From assembly GCA_964570285.1 (NCBI GenBank), contig CAZMXP010000089.1, positions 1 through 10,938 on the forward strand: a stretch of DNA of 10,938 nucleotides, given 5' to 3'. Shown piece by piece: positions 1-6,808 of this stretch. Source of the stretch: CAZMXP01 sp964570285. GTDB lineage: Bacteria > Planctomycetota > PLA2. The notes beneath the pieces were generated by a model that saw only the letters and a program-made list of their open reading frames with translations, did not search any database and was not told the DNA's origin. The translations under genes and the position numbers were made by a program. Position 1 is the first letter of the stretch. Each line of letters begins with the position of its first letter.

Positions 1-1
1 C

Positions 2-1774
2 GTCGACCACGGGAAGTCCACGCTGGCGGACCGGCTGCTGCTGAAGACCGGCGTCGTCACCGAGCGGGAGTTCAGGAACCAGGTGCTCGACGACATGGAC
101 ATCGAGCGCGAGCGGGGCATCACGATCAAGGCGAGCGCGGTGCAGATGCCGTGGCGCGACCTGACGCTGAACCTGATCGACACCCCTGGCCACGTCGACT
201 TCAACTACGAGGTCTCTCGCGCGCTGCACGCGTGCGAGGGGGCGATCCTGCTCGTGGACGCGTCGCAGGGGGTCGAGGCGCAGACCGTCGCGAACGCCTA
301 CCTCGCCGTGGACGCGGGGCTCGAGATCGTGCCGGTCATGAACAAGATCGACCTGCCCGGCTCGATGCCCGACGACGTGCGCGAGCAGATCGCCGACGGT
401 CTCGGCTTCGACGCGAAGGGGATCCTCTCGGTCTCTGCGAAGACCGGCGCCGGCGTCGACGAGGTGCTCGAGGCGGTCATCGCGCGGGTGCCGCCGCCGG
501 AGGGGGACCCGGACAAGCCGACGCGCGCGCTCGTCTACGACGCGAAGTACGACGACTACCGCGGCGTCATCGTCTACGTGCGGCTGCTCGACGGCGCGCT
601 GCGGCGCGGCATGCGCATCCAGTTCCTCTCCAACCGCGAGGAGTACGAGGTGACGGAGGTCGGCGTCTTCGCGCCGCGGATGAAGCAGGTGGACGTGCTG
701 GGGGCGGGGGGGGTCGGCTACGTCGTCGCGAACCTGAAGACGCTCGAGCACGTCCACGTCGGCGACACGATCGCGCCGGCGAAGAGCACGGCCGTCGTCG
801 CGGTGCCCGGCTTCAAGGAGCCCAAGCCGCTCGTCTTCTGCGGCATCTACCCCAGCGCGTCGCAGGACTTCGACGAGCTGCGCAAGGGGATCGAGAAGCT
901 GCACCTGAACGACGCGTCGTTCACCTACCACCCCGAGTCGAGCGTCGCGCTCGGCTTCGGCTTCCGCTGCGGCTTCCTCGGGCTGCTCCACATGGAGGTC
1001 GTGCAGGAGCGCCTCGAGCGCGACAGCGGCGTCGACATCATCCAGACCGCGCCGAACGTCACCTACGAGATCCTCAAGACCGACGGGGAGATCGTCGTCA
1101 TCGAGCGTCCCGCCGAGCTGCCCGACCCCGCGAAGATCCTCGAGTTCCGCGAGCCGGTCGTGCGCGCGACGATCATCACGCCGCCCGAGTACATCGGCGC
1201 GATCATGACGCTCGCCACGGAGCGGCGCGGCAAGTTCGCGAGCCAGGAGTACCTCGGGCGCACGCGCGTGATCCTCGCGTTCGACATCCCGCTCGCGGAG
1301 ATGGTCTTCGACTTCTACGACCTGATCAAGTCGGCCACCCGCGGCTACGGGACCCTCGACTACGAGATGCGCGGCTTCGTCGACGGCGACCTCGTGCGGC
1401 TCGGCATCCTCGTCGCGGGCAACGAGGTGGACGCGCTCTCGGTGATCTGCCACCGGTCCGTCGCCCAGCGCCGCGGGCGCGAGATCCTGACGGCGCTGCA
1501 GAAGACGATCCCGCGGCAGCTCTACGAGGTGGCGCTGCAGGCGACCATCGGCGCGAAGATCATCGCCCGGGAGTCGATCCGCGCGCTCCGGAAGAATGTC
1601 ACGGCCAAGTGCTACGGCGGCGACGTAACCCGGAAGAGGAAACTCCTCGAGAAGCAGAAGGAGGGCAAGAAGCGCATGCGCCAGGTCGGCAACATCAGCA
1701 TCCCGCAGGAGGCCTTCCTCTCCGTGCTCGGCCGCCGCGAGGAGAAGACCGAGCGGAAGGGCAAGGGCCGGTGA
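2..1774 (+). CDS. lepA: Elongation factor 4 (LepA), 5'-truncated by the window edge
   Basis: Ribosome-associated translational GTPase of the LepA/EF-4 family, a cytoplasmic factor that acts on elongating or stalled ribosomes. The reading frame is open from base 2 and starts inside the P-loop (VDHGKST), so by comparison with E. coli LepA about 12 N-terminal residues lie outside the window; 590 residues are visible, close to the family's usual 600. All GTPase motifs are present: G1 at the edge, G2 RGITIKA near 113-133, G3 DTPGHVDF at 179-202, G4 NKID at 341-352, G5 SAKTG at 434-448. The C-terminal end has the LepA-specific signature (CYGGDVTRKRKLLEKQKEGK region, then RMRQVGNISIPQEAFLSVL), which separates it from EF-G and BipA. 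Its stop codon overlaps the start of the signal peptidase gene by 4 nt, the same lepA-lepB linkage known from enterobacteria, which suggests translational coupling. No defect is seen. Confidence 0.97.
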   Translation, partial: VDHGKSTLADRLLLKTGVVTEREFRNQVLDDMDIERERGITIKASAVQMPWRDLTLNLIDTPGHVDFNYEVSRALHACEGAILLVDASQGVEAQTVANAYLAVDAGLEIVPVMNKIDLPGSMPDDVREQIADGLGFDAKGILSVSAKTGAGVDEVLEAVIARVPPPEGDPDKPTRALVYDAKYDDYRGVIVYVRLLDGALRRGMRIQFLSNREEYEVTEVGVFAPRMKQVDVLGAGGVGYVVANLKTLEHVHVGDTIAPAKSTAVVAVPGFKEPKPLVFCGIYPSASQDFDELRKGIEKLHLNDASFTYHPESSVALGFGFRCGFLGLLHMEVVQERLERDSGVDIIQTAPNVTYEILKTDGEIVVIERPAELPDPAKILEFREPVVRATIITPPEYIGAIMTLATERRGKFASQEYLGRTRVILAFDIPLAEMVFDFYDLIKSATRGYGTLDYEMRGFVDGDLVRLGILVAGNEVDALSVICHRSVAQRRGREILTALQKTIPRQLYEVALQATIGAKIIARESIRALRKNVTAKCYGGDVTRKRKLLEKQKEGKKRMRQVGNISIPQEAFLSVLGRREEKTERKGKGR

Positions 1775-3300
1775 GGCCGCCGGCGCTCGGGTGGCTCTGG
1801 GACAACATCGAGGCGTTCGCCGTCGCGATCGCGATGGCGCTCGTGATCCGGCACTACAGCATCGAGGCGTTCCGCATCCCGACGGCGTCCATGATGCCCA
1901 CGCTGCGCGGCGACGACAAGGCCCGGCGCCTCGGCGGCGACCGCATCCTCGTGGACAAGACCTGCTGGGAGTGGCGCAAGCCGCGCCGCTTCGAGGTCGC
2001 CGTCTTCCGCTACCCGCTCAACACGAACAAGAACTTCATCAAGCGCATCGCCGGGCTGCCCGGCGAGTGGATGCGGCTCGTGGACGGCGACATCTGGACG
2101 AGCGTCGACCGCGGCAAGAGCTGGGCGATCGCGCGCAAGCCCGCGGGCGTGCGCGAGAGCCTCTTCTTCCCCTACTGGCCCCGGCCGGTGGACGCGCGCG
2201 ACGCGTTCGAGGGCATCGCGTGCTGGGAGTGCACGGGTTCCTGCAGCGCGACGGGGGAGGACGCGTTCGCCTTCTCGCCCGCGGGCGAGGAGGGGACGAT
2301 GCTCTTCCTCAAGCGCGTCGTGTCGTACGACCGCGTCGACCTGGAGACGCCGCCGCGCCGCGGGGAGCAGGGAAGCGACGGGGGGTACGGGGGCGCCGCC
2401 GTCGGGGACGTGCGGCTCTCGTTCACGCTGGACGTCAGGGCGGCGGGCACGCTCGAGGTCCATCTCGTCGAGCACGGCCGGAGGCACCGGCTCGTGCTCG
2501 GCGCGGAATCGAGCTTCGCCGAGATCGGGGGCCCCGAGCCCCACCGCATCCCGCTCGAGACGGTGCTCGAGGCGGGGAGGAGGATCGAGGTCTCCTTCGC
2601 CAATGTCGACGACACCCTCGTCATCGAACTCCCGCGCGACGGCACGGTCGAGATCCCCTTCCCGGACCCGCCGTCGGAGCCGCCCGCGCCGGCCGGCGGC
2701 CTCGTGCAGCGGGAGTGGGGCCTGCACGAGATCGCGGTGAGGGCGCGCGCCCTCGAGGCCGGCCTCTCGGGCGTGAGGCTCGACCGCGACGTCTTCTACG
2801 ACGCGGGCGAGGGCCGCGGACTCCGCACCAACTACGACGGGGCGGGGGAGCACGACCTGCGCCGCGGGGACGGCGGCGACGGGGAGGATGTGGACGAGTG
2901 GCGCATCCCCGCGGACTCCTACTTCATGCTGGGCGACAACACGCTCAACAGCAGCGACAGCCGCGCGTGGGTGGTGAGCCAGGCGCGGCTCTCCGACGGG
3001 ACCATCCTCGAGTGGGTGCCGGGCTACGTCGAGGAGAACGACCGGCGCCCGGAGATGGACAACGACACGGCAGGCCGGCCCTGGGGGGAGGGTCCGGGGG
3101 ATGACCTCATGCGCCTCGCCGCCGACGTGGACGGGCTGGTCCGCTACTTCCGCGCCTCCGCCGTGCAGGAGAAGCGGACCAACATTCCCAAGCATTTCGT
3201 GCCCGCGGACCACCTCGTCGGGCGCGCCTTCGCGGTGTTCTGGCCGATCCACCTGCCGGCGATCTCCCGCGGCCCCACGCGGGTGAAGCTGATCCGGTAG
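1771..3300 (+). CDS. lepB: Signal peptidase I with a large periplasmic insertion
   Basis: Membrane-anchored serine protease (S26 family) that removes signal peptides from exported proteins on the outer face of the inner membrane. I chose the GTG at 1771 because it overlaps the lepA stop (GTGA) and puts one transmembrane segment (about residues 8-27) just before the catalytic region; upstream frame sequence is lepA read out of frame. Box B is PTASMMPTL with nucleophile Ser40; box D is FIKRIAGLPGE with general base Lys91; box E is GDNTLNSSDSR at 388-398; the end (VGRAFAVFWPIHLP) is also typical. The protein is 509 residues, against about 190 to 330 in common relatives. The excess lies between Lys91 and Gly388: a CWECTGSC cluster (Cys151, 154, 158), a second KRVVSYD segment, and a beta-rich module at about 211-297 ending in a FANVDD motif. 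I recall similar insertions in planctomycete enzymes. Activity should be intact; the role of the insertion is unknown. Confidence 0.93.
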   Translation: MRPPALGWLWDNIEAFAVAIAMALVIRHYSIEAFRIPTASMMPTLRGDDKARRLGGDRILVDKTCWEWRKPRRFEVAVFRYPLNTNKNFIKRIAGLPGEWMRLVDGDIWTSVDRGKSWAIARKPAGVRESLFFPYWPRPVDARDAFEGIACWECTGSCSATGEDAFAFSPAGEEGTMLFLKRVVSYDRVDLETPPRRGEQGSDGGYGGAAVGDVRLSFTLDVRAAGTLEVHLVEHGRRHRLVLGAESSFAEIGGPEPHRIPLETVLEAGRRIEVSFANVDDTLVIELPRDGTVEIPFPDPPSEPPAPAGGLVQREWGLHEIAVRARALEAGLSGVRLDRDVFYDAGEGRGLRTNYDGAGEHDLRRGDGGDGEDVDEWRIPADSYFMLGDNTLNSSDSRAWVVSQARLSDGTILEWVPGYVEENDRRPEMDNDTAGRPWGEGPGDDLMRLAADVDGLVRYFRASAVQEKRTNIPKHFVPADHLVGRAFAVFWPIHLPAISRGPTRVKLIR

Positions 3301-3321
3301 CGGCGCGGGGACGGGCCTTGG

Positions 3322-3330
3322 TTATGCACA
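3322..3330 (+). promoter_or_regulatory. DnaA-box match TTATGCACA
   Basis: This is an exact match to the bacterial DnaA-box consensus TTATNCACA. It lies 22 bases after the lepB stop codon and directly before a 10-base palindrome. The same nonamer class recurs in the same orientation at 3604-3612, and I saw no other match in the window. Binding by DnaA is inferred from sequence only. Confidence 0.5.
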
Positions 3331-3415
3331 TCGGCGAATTCGCTCCCCGGACGGGGCGGGCCGGGCGGGGAACGGGACCCGGGCGGTCGAATCCGGGCCG
3401 TCGGCGGCCGGGCGC

Positions 3416-3431
3416 GTCGGCCGCGGCCGAC
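3416..3431. repeat. 16-base perfect palindrome in the lepB-lptB gap
   Basis: GTCGGCCGCGGCCGAC equals its own reverse complement. It consists only of G, C and one A/T pair per arm, so part of its symmetry may come from the GC-rich composition. It directly precedes the first GGCAACCC repeat unit at 3433. It could be a dimeric-protein operator or a cruciform-forming site; neither is shown by the sequence. Confidence 0.5.
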
Positions 3432-3432
3432 C

Positions 3433-3553
3433 GGCAACCCGATTGCCGCAGGCCGGGGCAACCCAATTGGTTGCTCGCCAACGAGTTGCGGCGGCGGAGT
3501 GCGGCGCGGGCGGGGGGCCCCACAAGTCAACAAGCAACCGTTCCCGCAGTTGC
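3433..3553. repeat. Cluster of six GCAAC/GTTGC motifs
   Basis: GCAAC occurs at 3434-3438, 3458-3462 and 3534-3538, and its complement GTTGC at 3470-3474, 3485-3489 and 3549-3553. The first two belong to a longer direct repeat, GGCAACCC(G/A)ATTG at 3433-3445 and 3457-3469, spaced 24 bases apart. The first unit can fold as GGCAA/TTGCC with a five-base loop (3433-3447). The second carries CCAATTGG (3463-3470) and can pair GCAAC with GTTGC around it. The mixture of direct and inverted copies resembles a multi-site binding region for a DNA-binding protein, but the protein is not identified. Confidence 0.5.
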
Positions 3554-3603
3554 ATCGTCCCGCAAACCCGACAGTGGCGGGCGTTTTCGCGTTTCTCCAC
3601 GGC

Positions 3604-3612
3604 TTATCCACA
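3604..3612 (+). promoter_or_regulatory. DnaA-box match TTATCCACA
   Basis: This is the strongest form of the E. coli-type DnaA box. It ends only 16 bases before the lptB start codon and 3 bases before its ribosome binding site, so it lies in the transcript leader or just at the promoter end. A protein bound here would be expected to interfere with lptB expression. Functional binding is inferred. Confidence 0.55.
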
Positions 3613-3615
3613 TCC

Positions 3616-3623
3616 GGGGAGGG
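3616..3623 (+). promoter_or_regulatory. Ribosome binding site of lptB
   Basis: GGGGAGGG, with GGAGG at 3618-3622, sits 6 bases ahead of the ATG at 3629. It fixes the lptB start there; the same frame is open further upstream, but that extension has no family similarity and runs through the intergenic repeats. Confidence 0.75.
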
Positions 3624-3628
3624 CCGAA

Positions 3629-4357
3629 ATGACGGTTCTCCGGGCCACGGGCCTGACGAAGGCCTACCGCCGGCGCAAGGTGGTCAACGACATCGCGTTT
3701 TCCGTCGAGCCGGGGGAGATCGTGGGGCTGCTCGGGCCCAACGGGGCGGGCAAGACGACGGTCTTCAAGATGTGCATGGGCATGGTGCGCCCCGACGCGG
3801 GGACCGTCGAACTCGACGGCAACGAGGTGACGCGTCTCCCGATGTACCGGCGGGCGCGCCTCGGCATGGGCTACCTCGCGCAGGAGCCCTCGGTCTTCCG
3901 GCGGCTCACCGTCGAGCAGAACCTCGTCGCGATCGGCGAGACGCTGCCGATCGCGCGCAAGGAGCGCGACGACCGGATCGACACGCTGCTCGAGGCGCTC
4001 GACCTCGCGGCGCTGCGCGCGCGCGGCGCGGACGTGCTGTCCGGCGGGGAGCGGCGCAGGCTCGAGATCGCGCGCGCGCTGCTCACCGGGCCGAGCCTGC
4101 TGCTGCTCGACGAGCCCTTCGCGGGCGTCGACCCGATCGCGGTCGCGGACATCCAGGACATCGTGCGCGGGCTCAAGCGCCGCGGCATCAGCGTGCTGCT
4201 CACCGACCACAACGTGCGCGAGACGCTCGCGATCACCGACCGCAGCTACATCATCTTCGAGGGGAGGATCCTGCGGCACGGCGCGTCCGCCGAGCTCGTC
4301 AACGATCCCCTCGTGCGCGAGGTCTACCTCGGCGAGAAGTTCAAGATGGACTCCTGA
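3629..4357 (+). CDS. lptB: LPS export ABC transporter ATPase LptB
   Basis: Cytoplasmic ATPase that, as a dimer with LptF and LptG, powers extraction of lipopolysaccharide from the inner membrane and its passage over the Lpt bridge. The 242-residue product matches the family length (241 in E. coli) and is nearly collinear with it: Walker A GPNGAGKTT at 36-44, Q-loop Gln85 followed by Phe90 and Arg91 (which in E. coli LptB contact the LptFG coupling helices), signature LSGGE at 137-141, Walker B LLLLDEP with catalytic Glu162, and switch His194 in TDHNVRET. The start is supported by a strong ribosome binding site. LptA, LptC, LptF and LptG are not in the window. The next gene, etfB, begins 18 bases after the stop, so the three genes probably share a transcript, although lipid export and electron transfer have no obvious functional link. 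Confidence 0.94.
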   Translation: MTVLRATGLTKAYRRRKVVNDIAFSVEPGEIVGLLGPNGAGKTTVFKMCMGMVRPDAGTVELDGNEVTRLPMYRRARLGMGYLAQEPSVFRRLTVEQNLVAIGETLPIARKERDDRIDTLLEALDLAALRARGADVLSGGERRRLEIARALLTGPSLLLLDEPFAGVDPIAVADIQDIVRGLKRRGISVLLTDHNVRETLAITDRSYIIFEGRILRHGASAELVNDPLVREVYLGEKFKMDS

Positions 4358-4375
4358 CATGCGAGAATGAGGCCT

Positions 4376-5113
4376 ATGGACCTCGTCGTCTGCATCAAGC
4401 GCGTTCCCGACTCGGCGGCCAGGATCAAGGTCGGCGCCGACGGCAAGTCGATCGATCCGGGGGGCGTGGACTTCGTGATCTCGCCCTACGACGAGATGGC
4501 GCTCGAGCGCGCGCTGCAGATCCGGGAGGAGAAGGGCGGCACGGTGACCGTGCTCTGCCTCGGCCCGGCGGAGGCGAGCAAGGAGATCCGGCAGGCGCTC
4601 GCGATGGGTGCGGACAAGGCCGTGCACCTGAAGGATGCCGCGGGGGGCCGGGGGCCGCTCGGCGTCGCGAAGCAGCTCGCCGAGGCGATCGGCGGCCTGC
4701 CGCACGACGCCGTCCTCTTCGGCCGGCAGGCGATCGACAGCGACAACGGCGCCGTCGGCGTGCTCGTCGCCGGGCTGCTCGGCCTGCCCTGCGTGACGCT
4801 CTGCACGAAGATCGACCTCGACGCGGGAACGGGCACCGTGCACCGCGAGTCGGAGGCGGGCACCGAGGTCATCGAGGTCAAGCTGCCCTGCGTCTTCACG
4901 GCGCAGCGCGGCCTCGCGGAGCCGCGCTACCCGAGCATCAAGGGCATCATGATGGCGAAGAAGAAGCCGATCGACGAGCGCGACGCGCCGGCGCCCTCGG
5001 GGCGGCTGCAGGTCGAGAGGCTGGAGCCGCCGGCCGAGCGCAAGGGGGGGCGCATCGTCGCCGAGGCGAAGGAGCTGGCGCGCCTGCTGCGCGAGGAAGC
5101 GAAGGTGATCTGA
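4376..5113 (+). CDS. etfB: Electron transfer flavoprotein, beta subunit
   Basis: Beta subunit of the soluble ETF heterodimer, which accepts electrons from acyl-CoA and related dehydrogenases and passes them to ETF-quinone oxidoreductase or another acceptor. The 245-residue product begins MDLVVCIKRVPDS, the usual EtfB start, which is why I prefer the ATG at 4376; an in-frame ATG at 4367 would add only three residues and cannot be excluded. Family landmarks include the SPYDEMALERALQIRE segment, AMGADKAVHL, the FGRQAIDSDNG motif near 115-125 that lies in the nucleotide-binding region, and the PRYPSIKGIMMAKKKPI segment near 185-200, which corresponds to the loop that docks on partner dehydrogenases. 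The stop overlaps the etfA start by one base (TGATG), consistent with coupled, equal synthesis of the two subunits. The sequence alone does not tell whether this is a simple or an electron-bifurcating ETF. Confidence 0.95.
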   Translation: MDLVVCIKRVPDSAARIKVGADGKSIDPGGVDFVISPYDEMALERALQIREEKGGTVTVLCLGPAEASKEIRQALAMGADKAVHLKDAAGGRGPLGVAKQLAEAIGGLPHDAVLFGRQAIDSDNGAVGVLVAGLLGLPCVTLCTKIDLDAGTGTVHRESEAGTEVIEVKLPCVFTAQRGLAEPRYPSIKGIMMAKKKPIDERDAPAPSGRLQVERLEPPAERKGGRIVAEAKELARLLREEAKVI

Positions 5114-6093
5114 TGCCGTCGGTCTGCGTCTTCCTCGAGAGCGCGAAGGGCAAGCTCAAGAAGTCCGCCGCCGAGGTGATGGGGGAGGGCCGGCGCCTCG
5201 CGGATCAGCTCGGGGGCGGCCTCGACGCCGTCATCCTCGGCAAGGGGGCGACCGCGCTCGCCGACGCGGCCGCGGCGCTCGGCGCCGACCGCGTGCTCGT
5301 CGGCGACGCCGACCATCTCGCCAACTTCACGATCGACGGGTTCATCGGGCCGCTCGCGAAGGCGGTCGCCGCGGCGTCGCCGCGGCTCGTGCTGATGGCG
5401 GCCTCCGTCGCCGGCAAGGACCTCGCGCCGGCGCTCGCCGCGGCGACGAAGGGCGCGCTGCTCGCCGACGTGACGGCGATCGCCGCCGAGGGCGACACCG
5501 TGCGCGTGACGAAGCCGGTCTACGCGGGCAAGGCGCTCTCGACGGTGGCCGCCTCCTCCGAGCTCGTCATCGCGACGCTGCGTCCCAACGTCTTCCCGCC
5601 GGCCGCGCCGCAGAAGGGGAGGAGCGCACCCGTCGAGGTCGTCGAGGCCGGGGGCAGCGCCGCGGAGATCCGCACCGTCGTCAAGCAGGTGCTCGCGAAG
5701 GCGAGCGAGAAGCTCGACCTGACGGAGGCCGACATCATCGTCAGCGGCGGCCGGGGGCTCAAGGGTCCCGAGAACTGGCACCTGGTCGAGAGCCTCGCGG
5801 AGGCGGTCGGCGGCGTCGTCGGCGCGAGCCGCGCGGTCGTCGACGCGGGCTGGCGCCCCCACAGCGAGCAGGTGGGCCAGACGGGCAAGACCGTCTCGCC
5901 CAAGCTCTACATCGCCGTCGCGATCAGCGGCGCGATCCAGCACCTCGCCGGCATGCGCACGAGCAAGTGCATCGTCGCGATCAACATCGACCCCGAGGCC
6001 CCCATCTTCAAGGTCGCCGACTACGGCATCGTCGGCGACGCCTTCCAGGTCTGCCCCCTCCTCGCCTCCGAGCTGAAGGCCCTCCGCGGGTGA
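5113..6093 (+). CDS. etfA: Electron transfer flavoprotein, alpha subunit
   Basis: Alpha subunit of ETF, which carries the redox-active FAD. The product is 326 residues, normal for the family. The N-terminal half (about 1-195) is the variable alpha/beta domain shared with EtfB. The C-terminal FAD domain is clearly conserved: SGGRGLKGPENW from Ser211, the GASRAVVDAGW segment, SEQVGQTGKTVSP from Ser251, AISGAIQHLAGM with Ser272 to His277, and INIDPEAPIFKVADYGIVGDA near the end. The start is set by AGGTGA at 5103-5108, 4 bases ahead of the ATG, and by the one-base overlap with etfB. No dehydrogenase or ETF-quinone oxidoreductase gene is next to it; the following gene is convergent, with only a 31-base hairpin between the two stop codons. 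Confidence 0.96.
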   Translation: MPSVCVFLESAKGKLKKSAAEVMGEGRRLADQLGGGLDAVILGKGATALADAAAALGADRVLVGDADHLANFTIDGFIGPLAKAVAAASPRLVLMAASVAGKDLAPALAAATKGALLADVTAIAAEGDTVRVTKPVYAGKALSTVAASSELVIATLRPNVFPPAAPQKGRSAPVEVVEAGGSAAEIRTVVKQVLAKASEKLDLTEADIIVSGGRGLKGPENWHLVESLAEAVGGVVGASRAVVDAGWRPHSEQVGQTGKTVSPKLYIAVAISGAIQHLAGMRTSKCIVAINIDPEAPIFKVADYGIVGDAFQVCPLLASELKALRG

Positions 6094-6124
6094 CGGGACA
6101 AAGGGGTCAGACCCCGTTGTCCCG
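6094..6124. terminator. Hairpin filling the convergent etfA / PEP-CTERM gap
   Basis: The entire 31-base interval between the etfA stop (6091-6093) and the stop of the minus-strand neighbour (6125-6127) is one inverted repeat: arms 6094-6107 and 6111-6124, loop 6108-6110, with a single A-G mismatch at 6102/6116. The inner core, GGGGTCAGACCCC at 6103-6115, is a sequence I recall as recurring between genes in many GC-rich genomes, so it may be a dispersed REP-like element. Because it is symmetrical it could end transcription from both sides, but there is no classical run of T after either arm. Confidence 0.7.
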
Positions 6125-6802
6125 CTAGGCCGCGCGGGCGCGGCGGCGGGCGATCGCCCAGAGCGCCGCGAGGGAGAAGCCGATCAGCGCGAACGTGCCC
6201 GGCTCGGGGACCGGCGCCGTGGGCGAGGTCGTCAGCGTGAGCGTGATGCCGTCGTTCCAGTAGTGGCAGTCCGGGTCGAAGCCGAGCGCGAAGTTCCAGC
6301 CGTTGGCGATGAAGCCCGCGAGCGTCGCGATCTGCGCGGCGGTGAAGGTGTAGGCGTAGTTCACCGCGGTGGTGCCGAAGGAGGTCGCGAAGAGCAGGAC
6401 GTCGGCGGTGCCCGGCGTGACGAGCCACGTGCTGCTCACGCCGCGGGCGTCGATGCCGCCGTGGTAGCGCGTGTTGGCGAAGTCGTCGGTGATGTCGGTC
6501 ACCGGGGCCGTGCCCGGGTTGTCGTCGTAGAACGACCGGACGCCGCTCCGGCGCGCGGTGTCGAGCAGGTGCACGAACAGCATGTTGGGGTTGCTGTCCC
6601 AGTTGCGGATGTTGCTGAACGACAGCGTGGCGCCCGTGAGCACCTGGCCGTTGAGGTTCACGTTGCTGATCCTCCACGTGTAGACCATGTGGTGGTCGAG
6701 GTCGTAGAGGTCCGCCGGGTTCGGCGTGTAGGTGAACGTGTCCGCGGCGGCGGCGCCCGCGAGGGCGCCGAGCAGCATCAGGGAAGCGAGCAGGTTGCGC
6801 AC
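6125..6802 (-). CDS. PEP-CTERM sorting domain protein, function unknown
   Basis: Secreted protein of 225 residues with no recognisable catalytic domain. It has an N-terminal signal peptide (MRNLLASLMLLGALAGAAAA, likely cut before Asp-Thr-Phe) and a C-terminal PEP-CTERM tail: VPEP at 198-201, a hydrophobic helix (FALIGFSLAALWAI) and a basic end (RRRAR). Such tails are recognised by exosortases, which cut and transfer the protein to the cell surface or matrix. The middle is rich in Thr, Asp, Asn and aromatic residues and looks like a beta-sandwich (for example ATLSFSNIRNWDSN and FALGFDPDCHYWNDG). It has one cysteine in the mature part. The start is a GTG set by GAGGAA six bases upstream; a longer open frame reaches 6934 but its added sequence is Gly/Arg/Pro-rich and lies ahead of the signal peptide. 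No exosortase is in the window. Confidence 0.85.
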   Translation of the reverse strand: MRNLLASLMLLGALAGAAAADTFTYTPNPADLYDLDHHMVYTWRISNVNLNGQVLTGATLSFSNIRNWDSNPNMLFVHLLDTARRSGVRSFYDDNPGTAPVTDITDDFANTRYHGGIDARGVSSTWLVTPGTADVLLFATSFGTTAVNYAYTFTAAQIATLAGFIANGWNFALGFDPDCHYWNDGITLTLTTSPTAPVPEPGTFALIGFSLAALWAIARRRARAA

Positions 6803-6808
6803 GGTGGT

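Larger units (their letters stand above)
3301..3628. other. Gene-free intergenic region between lepB and lptB
   Basis: This 328-base stretch separates two genes on the same strand and shows no convincing protein: the open frames crossing it have no initiation site or recognisable sequence. It contains two perfect TTATNCACA matches (3322-3330 and 3604-3612, same orientation), a 10-base perfect palindrome GCGAATTCGC at 3334-3343, a 16-base perfect palindrome at 3416-3431, and six GCAAC/GTTGC motifs between 3434 and 3553. The part from about 3520 to 3612 is visibly richer in A and T than the flanking genes. It must hold the promoter of the lptB-etfBA group unless that is read from lepAB, but I could not pick out a convincing -35/-10 pair. 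Whether it is a regulatory region or an origin-like element cannot be settled here. Confidence 0.8.

Noticed and set aside
1612..3252. Long open frame on the minus strand opposite lepB (546 residues)
   Set aside because: It mirrors a well-supported gene, and its translation is Arg/Ala/Val/Pro/Asp-rich with no motif, as expected for antisense frames in very GC-rich DNA.
3433..3553. CRISPR array
   Set aside because: The repeated units are only 5 to 13 bases, occur in both orientations and lack regular spacers.
3443..3628. N-terminal extension of lptB to an ATG at 3443
   Set aside because: The added residues are encoded by the repeat region and match nothing in LptB; the ATG at 3629 has a strong ribosome binding site and gives the family length.
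3301..3628. Confirmed chromosomal origin of replication
   Set aside because: Two DnaA boxes alone are not enough; there is no evident AT-rich unwinding element and no replication gene in the window, so it is kept only as a hypothesis.
3527..4843. Minus-strand open frame covering lptB and part of etfB
   Set aside because: Antisense to two clear genes, low-complexity composition, no ribosome binding site and no recognisable family.
6094..6124. Transposon end or attachment site
   Set aside because: No transposase or integrase gene, no target duplication and no partner copy are visible in the window; the hairpin is better treated as a terminator or REP-like element.
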